Positions 36,501-44,576 of a stretch of DNA of 64,000 bases are shown here, piece by piece (the stretch's first letter is position 1; every line of letters starts with the position of its first letter). The notes under the pieces were generated by a model. The model made no database searches. It was not told where the DNA came from and saw only the letters and a list, made by a program, of their open reading frames with translations. The stretch comes from Lucifuga dentata (lineage: Eukaryota > Chordata > Actinopteri > Ophidiiformes > Bythitidae): NCBI GenBank assembly GCA_014773175.1, contig VXCM01000811.1, forward strand, positions 238,012 through 302,011, in the 5' to 3' direction. The translations under genes and the position numbers were made by a program.

Positions 36501-37072
36501 TTCAAAGGACTCATCATATTATCAGTTTGTGTGTCATACGATGTGGTAACTATTCCATGTTTGATGCTGCACTACTATTCAACACCACTTAGGTTATGTA
36601 AATTCTGAAGTATCTTGCATAGCAAAGCAACACACCAAATAACACCAAATACCACACCTGATTTTTAACAAACGGGTTGCAATTCATAGACCATAAAAAC
36701 CAAAACACAGGACTGACAGAGATATGAAAAGAGGCTCTTGGCTTTTTTCACTTTCTGTAATGTCTGGGCGAGGTCACAAACCACAAAATCCTGCTTTCCT
36801 CTTTCACAGTTGTATTTTCAGTTGCTTAAAGAGTGTCACAGTATCCCCTTTCTGGGGGATGTCAGTCAGCATTTTTGAGGAAGTGTAGCAACGCCCATTT
36901 ATTGTGACCGATGGCTGACCTTGTTAGTTTATGAAGATAATCTACAGACCAAAAAAAAAACTACCATATGTAAAATCTTCATGTAAACGAACTGACAGAG
37001 ATCACTGCTATTGTGCTGCTGTTTGGACTCACCATTGGATATGTGGAAAATAAGCATCAGGAATGTCTGCAT
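20695..37072 (-). CDS. lepr: lepr: leptin receptor, long form (19 coding exons, whole gene span)
   Basis: This is a class I cytokine receptor of the gp130 group; in vertebrates it binds leptin at the plasma membrane and signals through JAK2 to STAT3/STAT5. Numbering from the Met at 37072, the 3405 coding bases give 1134 residues (human about 1165). Layout: signal peptide 1 to about 18; N-terminal region to about 195; first cytokine-receptor module with WSDWS at 281-285; Ig-like domain about 294-380; second module with WSDWS at 580-584; two FnIII domains about 596-790; membrane helix about 799-820; Box 1 (WKDVPNP) at 829-835; tail with YTTV (Y964), YYLG (Y1055/1056) and YLPQ (Y1121). All 18 introns between coding exons are GT-AG and every phase matches, so the gene looks intact. 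Near-identity of ETNGD..MSCSW, RGP.FWRI, DVPNP.KCSWA and SYLPQFQT to the known receptor makes the call firm. Confidence 0.97.
21556..21862 (-). other. lepr: lepr intron 19
   Basis: 307 bp, GT-AG, nothing else seen. Confidence 0.9.
21863..21938 (-). CDS. lepr: lepr exon 19: juxtamembrane Box 1
   Basis: Residues 823-848; enters in phase 2 and leaves in phase 0 (GTATGG donor). It encodes [19 protein letters not shown] and then KGIDFKK. The proline motif VPNP is the JAK2-binding Box 1, nearly identical to the mammalian one. Confidence 0.97.
21939..22656 (-). other. lepr: lepr intron 18
   Basis: 718 bp, GT-AG. Unusually rich in GTTTAAAC-like words between 22470 and 22640; no element identified. 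Confidence 0.9.
22657..22750 (-). CDS. lepr: lepr exon 18: transmembrane helix
   Basis: Residues 792-822. After GDPAA comes an uninterrupted hydrophobic stretch from [11 protein letters not shown] to TLVLS (about 800-820), then QN and the basic MKK of the next exon, giving the expected outside-to-inside topology. Donor GTAAGA, phase 2. Confidence 0.96.
22843..22926 (-). CDS. lepr: lepr exon 17: end of membrane-proximal FnIII domain
   Basis: Residues 764-791. [17 protein letters not shown] aligns with the conserved IPIEKYQFSLYPIF strand of the receptor. Phase 1 to phase 1; donor GTACGC is slightly non-consensus. Confidence 0.95.
   Translation of the reverse strand: MISLASRNMASTCTLCLLMVKGSHCTL
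23006..23212 (-). CDS. lepr: lepr exon 16: membrane-proximal FnIII domain
   Basis: Residues 695-763. Reads [18 protein letters not shown] and further on VVQWSAE, matching VQSLSAYPLNSSCVIVSW in the receptor. Contains NST and NSS sequons. Phase 1 to phase 1. Confidence 0.96.
23213..24748 (-). other. lepr: lepr intron 15
   Basis: 1.5 kb, AT-rich, no repeat or ORF of note. Confidence 0.9.
24749..24962 (-). CDS. lepr: lepr exon 15: first membrane-proximal FnIII domain, second half
   Basis: Residues 624-694. [16 protein letters not shown] aligns with the HTVTVLAINSIGAS strand; NMT is a sequon. Acceptor TTAAG, donor GTGAGT, phase 0 to phase 1. Confidence 0.96.
25053..25135 (-). CDS. lepr: lepr exon 14: first membrane-proximal FnIII domain, start
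   Basis: Residues 596-623. [14 protein letters not shown], then NVTLLFE, match the very conserved RGPEFWRII..NVTLLW region after the second WSXWS box. Phase 1 to phase 0. Confidence 0.96.
25335..25488 (-). CDS. lepr: lepr exon 13: second WSXWS box
   Basis: Residues 545-595. [19 protein letters not shown] leads into WSDWS at 580-584, the signature of the second cytokine-receptor module, which is the leptin-binding one in mammals. Phase 0 to phase 1. Confidence 0.97.
25489..25997 (-). other. lepr: lepr intron 12
   Basis: 509 bp, GT-AG, nothing else seen. Confidence 0.9.
25998..26152 (-). CDS. lepr: lepr exon 12: second cytokine-receptor module, D2 start
   Basis: Residues 493-544. [19 protein letters not shown], then VTWEPPSLP, aligns with the VKPLPPSSVKAE..LLKISWEKP region. 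Phase 1 to phase 0. Confidence 0.96.
26297..26520 (-). CDS. lepr: lepr exon 11: second cytokine-receptor module, D1 second half
   Basis: Residues 418-492. It has the paired cysteines (CDV, VLCQSS, RTCSIQ, MNCYKLW). An acidic insert of about 18 residues, [15 protein letters not shown], sits in a loop after the first cysteine and is not in the mammalian receptor. Donor GTGCGT. Phase 2 to phase 1. Confidence 0.93.
26521..27504 (-). other. lepr: lepr intron 10
   Basis: 984 bp; holds poly-A at about 26685-26697 and a poly-T tract following an N at 26723. Confidence 0.9.
27505..27616 (-). CDS. lepr: lepr exon 10: second cytokine-receptor module, D1 start
   Basis: Residues 381-417. [16 protein letters not shown] matches the ISCETDGYLTKMTCRW disulfide pair that opens this module. 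Phase 1 to phase 2. Confidence 0.97.
27617..28375 (-). other. lepr: lepr intron 9
   Basis: 759 bp; holds a poly-A run at about 28118-28137. Confidence 0.9.
28376..28475 (-). CDS. lepr: lepr exon 9: Ig-like domain, second half
   Basis: Residues 348-380. [12 protein letters not shown], then YSQIYVE, aligns with the TYDAVYCCNEHEC..YAELYVID end of the Ig-like domain. Phase 0 to phase 1. Confidence 0.95.
28611..28771 (-). CDS. lepr: lepr exon 8: Ig-like domain, first half, with NAGNAG acceptor
   Basis: Residues 294-347. [17 protein letters not shown] is the first Ig strand with its cysteine, then [12 protein letters not shown]. The acceptor is TAGTAG: use of the first AG starts the exon at 28771, of the second at 28768, a one-codon difference in the same frame. 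Phase 1 to phase 0. Confidence 0.94.
28772..30047 (-). other. lepr: lepr intron 7
   Basis: 1.3 kb; includes GT microsatellite 29275-29299. On the - strand the acceptor is preceded by a GT repeat rather than a clean pyrimidine tract. Confidence 0.9.
29275..29299. repeat. (GT)n microsatellite
   Basis: Pure GT tract in lepr intron 7. Confidence 0.9.
30048..30189 (-). CDS. lepr: lepr exon 7: first WSXWS box
   Basis: Residues 247-293. [20 protein letters not shown] carries WSDWS at 281-285, closing the first cytokine-receptor module. Phase 0 to phase 1; donor GTAAGA. Confidence 0.97.
30190..31429 (-). other. lepr: lepr intron 6
   Basis: 1.2 kb, nearly half of it filled by the long-inverted-repeat element at 30668-31253. 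Confidence 0.9.
30668..31253 (+). mobile_element. Long-inverted-repeat element, copy A (in lepr intron 6)
   Basis: Both ends carry TTTAAAGGACCATAC and, inside, ACCCATTTTG, GGTTACTG and CATTTCCCAAAG in mirror order, giving imperfect inverted arms over more than 100 bp. The centre is a long poly-A tract with an N at 31026. No coding capacity. It resembles a MITE or fold-back element; the superfamily is not assigned. Confidence 0.7.
31430..31578 (-). CDS. lepr: lepr exon 6: first cytokine-receptor module, D2 start
   Basis: Residues 197-246. [19 protein letters not shown], then LQWDAP and LTYEVRY, aligns with VKPDPPLGLHMEI..ISWSSP..YQVKY. Phase 1 to phase 0. Confidence 0.96.
31579..32825 (-). 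other. lepr: lepr intron 5
   Basis: 1.2 kb; CA microsatellite 32401-32422; otherwise unremarkable. Confidence 0.9.
32401..32422. repeat. (CA)n microsatellite
   Basis: CA tract in lepr intron 5. Confidence 0.9.
32826..33016 (-). CDS. lepr: lepr exon 5: first cytokine-receptor module, D1 second half
   Basis: Residues 133-196. [16 protein letters not shown] provides the second cysteine pair of the module; NTT is a sequon. The exon ends in the linker before VKPSPP. Phase 2 to phase 1. Confidence 0.93.
33017..34190 (-). other. lepr: lepr intron 4
   Basis: 1.2 kb; contains a possible fish repeat fragment (33340-33430) and poly-A at 33558-33580. Confidence 0.9.
33340..33430. repeat. Possible fish interspersed repeat fragment
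   Basis: TTTAAGGCCCCCTCCC, then CTGATTGGTCAGC, are blocks I recall from a common fish repeat. Short and uncertain. Confidence 0.35.
34191..34320 (-). CDS. lepr: lepr exon 4: first cytokine-receptor module, D1 start
   Basis: Residues 90-132. [19 protein letters not shown] matches the IDANWNIQCWL pattern of the receptor. Phase 1 to phase 2. Too short and too diverged to be found by ORF length; supported by exact phase fit and GT-AG sites. Confidence 0.93.
34321..36113 (-). other. lepr: lepr intron 3
   Basis: 1.8 kb; contains a 118-codon - strand open frame (35259-35615) with no recognised similarity, and GGATATATTAAA-type short tandem words near 36030. Confidence 0.85.
36114..36341 (-). CDS. 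lepr: lepr exon 3: N-terminal extracellular region
   Basis: Residues 14-89. [10 protein letters not shown], then [12 protein letters not shown] and YQRCNFRSM. Five cysteines and an NSS sequon; this region is poorly conserved in the family. Acceptor GACTAG, donor GTAAGA, phase 1 to phase 1. Confidence 0.9.
36342..37032 (-). other. lepr: lepr intron 2
   Basis: 691 bp, GT-AG, nothing else seen. Confidence 0.9.
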
Positions 37073-37085
37073 TATAGTCCGAACC
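37033..37085 (-). CDS. lepr: lepr exon 2: start codon and signal peptide
   Basis: The ATG at 37070-37072 opens [14 protein letters not shown], a hydrophobic signal peptide that continues into exon 3. The -3 base is A, a fair context. The 13 bases before it (37073-37085) are open in the same frame. Joined to the end of exon 1 they create an earlier in-frame ATG, which would add MVRTI. Donor GTGAGT, phase 1. Confidence 0.9.
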
Positions 37086-38041
37086 CTGTAGAGACAAATA
37101 AGAAGCAAAGAAACAAGTAATGAGTGGACAGATGGAGAGAAAGTAAACAGGAGGAGAAGAACAAATAATAAAGAGAGAAGATATATATATTTAAAAAAAA
37201 AAAAATAGTTAAAGCTTGACGAGAGAGCGCTAAGACACAGATAACGTCTGTCATGACAAAAATAAAACAGTGGATAACTTTCCTCCAAATCTAAAATTTA
37301 AAGGCACTAATTCCTCTGTAGGGAGATGGTGTCATGTGAAATCAGTAGTGAGTGTTAACACACACCAGTCAGTACCAAGGAAAATAACGTTTATCACATT
37401 ACAGTGGAGGAACTGATGGACTGACTTCACTACAGGTGTAATGACTTACCAGCTATTCAGATGAGTCATTTGACTGTACACTTTATACCAAAAACAAGTC
37501 TTAATAAAGCATAGTAGGGGAGGAAAATAATCAAATCATTACTAATTGATTAGCACCAACACTGCAATACAATCTCTGGTAATAATGAGGCGTTTCATTC
37601 CCTGAAAATGCTGCTGCCTTTCTACCTGTAACTGGATGCCATTGTTGGTAATGAAAATATATCATAATAGTATCATTTAGTATTGCGAGTAAGCCTGTTA
37701 TTCCTTCAAATTAAATCATCTGATGTCTTCAGATGTGTACCTCATTCATCTTATACTGCAGTACTTACATTGTAGGGTTCATCGTGTGACCATGGCCTTG
37801 TTGGGCTTTGGCTGGCTGGGATTAATATTCTCACTGGGAGGGAGAGAGGGAGAGAGAGGGAAACAAGACAATTAAGGCAATTCTGACACCAGCAGGACTG
37901 AAGATGAAATTAATGTTGTTGGAACATACAGTATCAAGCACAGCAGGATGTCTGAAGAATTTTTTGTTAGTCGAATTATTAGAAAACAATTTCTCAGAAC
38001 CATCCTGTTGCAGAGGGCAGGTCTCATACTGAGAAGAGCGC

Positions 38042-38042
38042 C

Positions 38043-38087
<45 letters not shown>

Positions 38088-38089
38088 GT
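38042..38089. repeat. (TC)n microsatellite
   Basis: TC tract with one CTTT interruption, lepr intron 1. Confidence 0.9.
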
Positions 38090-38602
38090 CTTTAGTTCCT
38101 ACACTGATAAAAGATACTCTAAAGCGGCCATTTATGCATGATTGAGGAGTGCAACTGTTGCATACCGAATGCCGCAGTGAAAACACTTTTTCTCTCTTCA
38201 GTGTCTCACAGTCAAATAACAAGAAGCTGTTAGCTTTGTTTTGCTGCTTGAAAACCCTTCATTCTTTTCCAGAACTTTCAAAAGTCTGTTTATACAGTTA
38301 AAATGCTTTCCCACACGCCATTGTCACACAGGCTGAGGCTAAATGGTTTGCTCTGGATTAACCATGGAATAAGGCGAAATAGGAAGAGCACTTTCTGATG
38401 CTCTTATGTAATCTAATCTCTTCTTGTCTCACTTGAAGGCACCTTAAAAGTAATTTATTCTGAGAATGTCATCAAAATACAGGAGTAGAGCAACAACAGC
38501 CTGATCTCATCTATTAATTAATTGATGTGCTGGATCAGGACAAACATGGCATGCTGGGTAAAAACAGCACCATGCATAGACAAACTGCAGTCATGACATC
38601 TG

Positions 38603-38603
<1 letters not shown>

Positions 38604-38635
<32 letters not shown>
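38604..38635. repeat. (GT)n microsatellite
   Basis: Pure GT tract, lepr intron 1. Confidence 0.9.
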
Positions 38636-38636
<1 letters not shown>

Positions 38637-41001
38637 ATAAACATTACAGTGCCCATATCTATGGTGCGTATGTGTGTGCATGCACCTGAATGAAGTGTGT
38701 TGTGTGGTGGCGTGTGTGATATGTGTGACAGCATCCATCATATCACCTGATGGAAACAATAACAAATGCAAAGAGAGTACAGGATGAACAAGGACATCAG
38801 ACACAATTAATACATTGTTGTGTGTTTACATGAGATGCAAAACAACTGTCAGCATGATTGCACACCATGTGATTAAATACACCCCTGTTTCCATGAATAG
38901 AGCACACCTGTCATCACCCTCAGGTGTGCAAAACAAAGCCTGCAAACGGACGCTGACAGCATACAAAGCTGTTCTGTGTTCCAAGTTCCATGTAAGCATC
39001 ACTTTTCTATACATAGTCAAAATGAGTGTCAATAATGATGTTGGTATTTTATCAAATATCAATAACAGAAATCCAATTAGGTTTTTTTTTTTTTTTTTTT
39101 TACATAAGCCTATAACATAATCAGTCATTTTTGGCAACGATCCCTCAAAATAGTTATTGAAAATTTCTGACAAAGGAATCTACTGATGTAAAGATGTTGA
39201 TGTAAAGGAATTAAAAAGAGTGAAATATACCGGGACATAAAAATGCAGGCAAAATTCAGCCAATAATATTGGCTAGATGATATATCAGTTGGGCTTTGGT
39301 GAACATGACAAATTTTTTTTGAACTTCCATTTGCTTGGCTTGATAGTCGTAAAATTAAATATCATACAAGTGTATTTTGTGGTCTTGGGGTCACAAAGCC
39401 ACAAAGGGATGCAAATCACAGTACGACTTAGACCTTTCAGTTTTCAGTTTCAATTAAATGAAAGAGAAACCTTCCAAGCAGTCAATATTAGCACTGGAAA
39501 GTTTCACATCCAAGTATATTTGCAAGTCAAACAAAGTCTCAGGATCCTGAATCCCGACATGCGTCATAAAGTTCTGACACACTTGACAATAAGCTTCTGT
39601 TTATCATTGTCAATAAATCATCCAAAATCATCAGCACTCCCAATAATAGAATCTCTTTATCTCTTTATCTGTTCAACAGGGCAAGAAAAATCATTTCTGA
39701 AACCACCCACCAAGGTCATCACCTGTTCCAACCTCTGCCATCTTAGACAATATAGATCACTGCCCACCAAAACACCCACTTTAAAAACAGCTTACAGACT
39801 CTGAATTACTGCATTACAGACTCTGAATTCCTCCCACGAACCCCCACATCTGTATCCCACATAATGTTCCCTACTTGTATCATCCTACTGTACGCGCTGT
39901 GTAAGTGTGAAGTTCTATTTTGATGTTCTATTGTATCAACATTTTATCAACATATTGTGCTTGAACTAAGCTGTAAGACCCTGTTCCAGCCTCTGTGTGG
40001 TCATTAAAATATATGAATCTCAATCATCCAAATAAATGCTTTGGTACAAAACAATGCAAAATTTACTTTTCAGACACATTCTATCAGAGTAGCCACAATT
40101 TCAGAAATAGAAAATACTGAAATTGTCCTTTTTTTTTTTTTTTTATNTTTTTTTTTTTTTTTTACAATGACAGTACCACAGAAGTTTCTTATAACAGCGA
40201 AGGCTGAGTTAGAATTTAAAGTAGCTCCATATTGTCCAGACAGTGAATGATGTTTATCTACATCAATCACATCAGAACATTCATTTACAACAGCTTGTTC
40301 ATCACTGATCCATGCAGCTCCAGGCTTACAGGCACTAGTGCTTACTGCTCATTATGAATTAATGTACCAAACTTGTGTTGGATAATATTCCAAAGAAGAG
40401 CTGAGATGTGAGACACGAGCACAGCAGCAGAGATGGACTGCAAATGTTTGATTTATTTATTTTAATATTTGCTAGTATTCTGTTTCTGCTGCCTAATACC
40501 ACCAGAAACACACACTTATTCACCCACATGCCTCCTAAACTAAAGGAGTAAAGCATGTGACTCCATTCTCATGATGTCTTTTAAGTGTAAAAGTAGCATT
40601 ACAGAAACATGTTCAAATGAGATCATCTCAATAACACCAGCCACATATCCGATGACATTAGCCCGCGGGGTTTGTTGCCCTACAAAAACAAATCCTGCTC
40701 ACACCTTTAACAGCAGAAATGTGAAGACTTTAGCTCTCAGAACTGCACAAACCTTCCACATCCAATACCAACACCAATAACCTTTCCACTTAATGAATTG
40801 TAGTAATCATGTAATGACTGTGTTGCCTTTACTCCTGCATACTTTTGTTTTATGGAAACAATCAGATCATTAATCAAGTTAATTATAGAAGACCTTTTTT
40901 TNCCACCCTCCCAAGGAACTCCATCAAGCCAACTATTCATCCTGGTGTGACTCACACTCTGCCAGTCTCAATATGCTAGTGGGGTAGTGAGCTGGGGCTT
41001 G

Positions 41002-41004
<3 letters not shown>

Positions 41005-41049
<45 letters not shown>
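41005..41049. repeat. (CA)n microsatellite
   Basis: About 22 uninterrupted units, 0.4 kb downstream of the putative exon 1 donor. Confidence 0.9.
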
Positions 41050-41050
<1 letters not shown>

Positions 41051-41463
41051 CAGCACCAACAAGTTATTTTCTGAGTTAATCTTGGAGAAAGAGCAAAATT
41101 ACCACGTGTCAATTTAATAGCATCCTGACAGAAATAAAGACAAAGTGAACTGGAAATCTAACACCAAAAGTTTCCCTGCTGTATGGATACGATAGAGAAA
41201 GCATGAAAGAATGGAAAGATAACAAATGTAAACTATCAGAAAATATCATTCTTATTATAAGGAACGCAAAAAAAGTGCTACTTTTGTTTAAAGATCAGGA
41301 GGAAAACAAACAAAAAATACTAGAAAAATTCAAGCTGTCAGAAATATTTCATACCTCCGTGTGAAGAAAGAGCAAAGAGTGTAAAATGTAAGAGGAACCC
41401 TTAGAAATACAGCATGTGATTATTAGAAACACTACTACTTTAATCTATAATGTAACTCCTTAC

Positions 41464-41680
41464 ATGGGTCTTTATCCTTTTGTTCCAGTTCGGAGAAGTT
41501 AAAATCCACACTGCGTGGGCTCCTTCTGTGGCTTGGTGTCCGTCACAGCAATGTGTCCATGGTTTTCCCGGTGAAATCGGTTCCACCGTGTCTCCTCTTA
41601 CACGGTGCAGTTGTCTCCCTGACGCAAAGCAGAGCACAACAGAGCCTGCACGCGCGGGGAAATGAGCCTGACTGAGGGAG
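41464..41680 (-). other. lepr: lepr exon 1 (5' UTR), approximate 5' end
   Basis: A GC-rich stretch on the - strand ends at a good donor (CCCAT then GTAAGG at 41463). It is the only promoter-like patch upstream of exon 2. Its last bases AT plus the first G of exon 2 make an ATG in frame with the signal peptide. The transcription start is not defined by sequence. Confidence 0.6.
41543..41560 (-). CDS. Upstream ORF in lepr 5' UTR (MDTLL)
   Basis: ATG at 41558-41560 in strong Kozak context (AAACCATGG), five codons, then TGA at 41543-41545. It is the only ATG I find in the putative exon 1 other than the splice-made one. Upstream ORFs of this kind usually lower translation of the main frame. Confidence 0.5.
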   Translation of the reverse strand: MDTLL

Positions 41681-41760
41681 GCGGGGCCAAACACGCACGC
41701 ACCGTCCCACAAAGACGAGAATGATGTGTTCAGGAACACCCACTAAACTCCCACTTTAGA
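41640..41760 (-). promoter_or_regulatory. Probable lepr promoter, GC-rich
   Basis: A CpG-bearing patch in otherwise AT-rich DNA. It includes GGCCCCGCCTCC (an Sp1/GC box) and GCGCGTGC on the - strand, just upstream of putative exon 1. No TATA box is evident. Confidence 0.5.
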
Positions 41761-42918
41761 GCACCAAAACCATTTGTGCAGTTTAGTTGCATAAACATTA
41801 AATCATGTTGAACAAAAAGTAAAATATACGACAACACAAAAGGCAGTGATTTGCATTTATCAGCCCCTGTATTCTCATCTGCTGCTCAATACAGAGCGTC
41901 CCTAAACACCAAAATAAACTGCGCTTTAGCTTTTCTCATTAAGCTTTAATGACATCTGAAGTATAGATGAGGTGGATTGGGTGAAAGTGAAATAATCATT
42001 TGCTGGTAGAGAATTTTATTAAGAATATGAGACGATATAATTCTGTTTTGCTGTGTAAGAATGTTGTCTCATGGGATAGAGTTTGAAACCTCATAAGTCT
42101 GTCTATGTGATTTCTGTCTGTTAGTAACCAACTTTAGTCTCACTGTATGTTCCAAAAGTCTAGACACAAACATTGCAATAATCGTAAACATCAGTCTACA
42201 GATTGATGTGGAGTTTAGTTCAATCAAAAATGCAAACAGTCTGTGATTTCATGCAGGTTTCTGTTGACATTCAAGTCTCAAAACTTCAGCAAATAAAGCC
42301 AAAACTGTCGTCATGGATGAATACCACAATGGGTAACTGGGAAAATATGAATTTTGTTATTTGGATGCACTAACCCTTCAATGGTCACCTAAAACCTCCT
42401 GTATAGCATGGAAAAAAGTCTTCTTCCAGATGTGGATCCTTGGCCACTCCATCCAATCCTACTTTTTATAATGCAAACAGTCAGCCATTAATCGGTTTAC
42501 TAAATGGAAAATCTGTGTCTAAAATGGTTTACTTGTTATTAGCTATATAGGTATACATGGAGGATTATATAGTGACTAGTGAATGATTTTGTTTTCCTGC
42601 TGAGGCCTGACATGTGATGAGTGCTACCTGTTAGCCTCCATGGCACAAACCATGACCCATTAACCACTAAAACAGCAGCTAAGGCACAAATCTGCTGTGT
42701 ACTTGTGATTTACAAATACAGTACAGTATCACTTTCATTCAGTGTGAAACCTCAGCTATGATAAAAATAATAGCTGGCGCCCAGGCTGAAACTGATAATA
42801 AACACACTTGGTCTTGGCCACCTGCTCAGTCCTCCTCTGTTTTTGCTGTTTTTGCGAGTCAGTGTTAAAAGCTGAGGTTCATATAAGCCAATGGCTGCTT
42901 TTTTTCTTTTTCTACATT
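41761..42918. other. Upstream flank of lepr, nothing recognised
   Basis: AT-rich, no ORF or repeat that I can identify. Confidence 0.5.
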
Positions 42919-43034
42919 AACCCATCCATCCATTCATCCATCCATCCAATCTCTTTACCCACTTATCCTGTGCAAGGGGAGGGTGGATCCTATTCCATCA
43001 TTCATTGAGAGAGAACCAGGACAGGTCATCAGTA

Positions 43035-43086
<52 letters not shown>

Positions 43087-43274
43087 CATTCACAGCTATG
43101 GGCAGTTTGGAGTTGTCAAGTCACCCATACACCTATTCTGTATGTTTTTGAACTGTGGGAGGAAACCGGAGCACCAGCGCCTGGTGGAAACCCACACAGA
43201 CATGGGAAGACCATGCAAACTCCACACAGAAATACCCAACTAGATTCAAACCCAGGACCTTCTTGCTGTGAGGG
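42919..43274 (+). repeat. Fish interspersed repeat with CCATCCAT head
   Basis: Starts with CCATCCATCC units, then a CA tract (43035-43082). It continues with GGGCAGTTTGGAGTTGTC, CTGTGGGAGGAAACCGGAGC, CATGCAAACTCCACACAGAA and ACCCAGGACCTTCTTGCTG. This block order is that of a very common fish non-LTR-derived repeat; the family name is not assigned. Confidence 0.75.
43035..43082. repeat. (CA)n microsatellite
   Basis: Pure CA tract grown inside the interspersed repeat at 42919-43274. Confidence 0.9.
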
Positions 43275-43320
43275 AACAGAACACTGATCCAAATCAAATC
43301 ACATTTTATCTACCAGGACA

Positions 43321-43324
<4 letters not shown>

Positions 43325-43370
<46 letters not shown>
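43325..43370. repeat. (TC)n microsatellite
   Basis: Pure TC tract of about 23 units. Confidence 0.9.
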
Positions 43371-43373
<3 letters not shown>

Positions 43374-44510
43374 CAATACAAAAAGGTTTCCAACACTTCA
43401 GGTGGCTTGTTTTTGTCAATTGCTGTCTGGCTGCAATTACCCAGAGCTGTGACTTACGCAACCTATTGAATTATCGCTTTGTGTGATGAAGAGTGAGATA
43501 AGATATATAATGAAATACTGAATCACAAATAGACATACAAAGCACAAGAAGAGAACATCATATATGGTGCTGTGGAAAGCAACATATATCGGGGTTAGGA
43601 CAAGTGACTATGAGGGAAATAAATAACTCATGAATCTGTGGATGTGAATGAATTAAGTTTAAATATTAATTTACTTTTTCATTAATGCTACACCTCTGAT
43701 TATTCTCACTGCTTTAATTGTATCTGGATTATACACAGACAGAAATGAGCACAAATGTGGAAGAAACTCTGTGTGTTTGTGTGTGTGTGTATGTGTGTGT
43801 CTGCACATGTCAGAAAGAATACACACCCACCATCACTGTCAAACTTTATGACGTCAAAAGAATGCGTCATTGTGTGTCTGCATAAAATCGGAAGGAGATT
43901 CATTTGCAAATAGATTTCCCTGATTTGCGTCATTATGGAGGCAAATCATTATACTTTTACAACCCAGTGGGTTTATAGAGATGGATTTGGTCCATTATTC
44001 TGCAGCCTCGAAGGTCACATCTGTGTATGCTGCAGGGACTGTTTGGGACAATCAGTATTTGGATTCACACACACCCAAAATGAGAGGAGATGAGCATTTT
44101 TCCATCTGCTCTCACATTTATCTTTCTTTATTTTATCACAGTTTTATACAGTTACAAGATGTCATTGTCAGGTGAACTGTGACAGCAGTATTATGCTCTG
44201 CAACACGACTGTATATCACATTACTTCTCCTTGGGAAAAACACCTTTCTTTGATATAGTATGTGTGGAAATATGTACATAAGCAAAGTGGACAAAGATGA
44301 AATACTATAACATCTGAAGTAATAAGCAGTGTTTTGCTTTGTCTTTTCAAAATTGAAATACATTATCACAAGTCGATCAGAAATGTTTTCGATCATGAGT
44401 AAATCTGATGCATCATCACTGGTCATGTTTGATTAAAGCATCATTTGCAGCTTAAATCAGGTTTAATTGTTGGAAGGTAAAACAGCATCAGTGTTTTTCA
44501 AAAGAAGAGA

Positions 44511-44576
44511 TGACGTCATTCCTTGAATGACATCATCCCAACTGGTCTACAAAGGATGACATCATCCTTTTTGTGT
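44511..44576. promoter_or_regulatory. Cluster of CRE-like sites
   Basis: TGACGTCA at 44511-44518 is followed by two TGACATCA words within 65 bp. Full TGACGTCA palindromes also occur at 43849 and 46013. Motif evidence only. Confidence 0.3.

Larger units (their letters stand above)
37086..41463 (-). other. lepr: lepr intron 1
   Basis: 4.4 kb between the putative 5' UTR exon and the signal-peptide exon. It contains TC (38042-38089), GT (38604-38635) and CA (41005-41049) microsatellites, Ns at 40147 and 40902, and a + strand 175-codon open frame (39277-39804). No LEPROT exon is recognisable here, although in mammals LEPROT shares the 5' exons of LEPR. Confidence 0.65.

Noticed and set aside
38535..38804. 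89-codon - strand frame with His/Thr repeats
   Set aside because: Translation of the GT microsatellite.
43230..43270. TTCAAACCCAGG-like sequence resembling a tRNA T-arm
   Set aside because: It is part of the common interspersed repeat at 42919-43274, with no cloverleaf.
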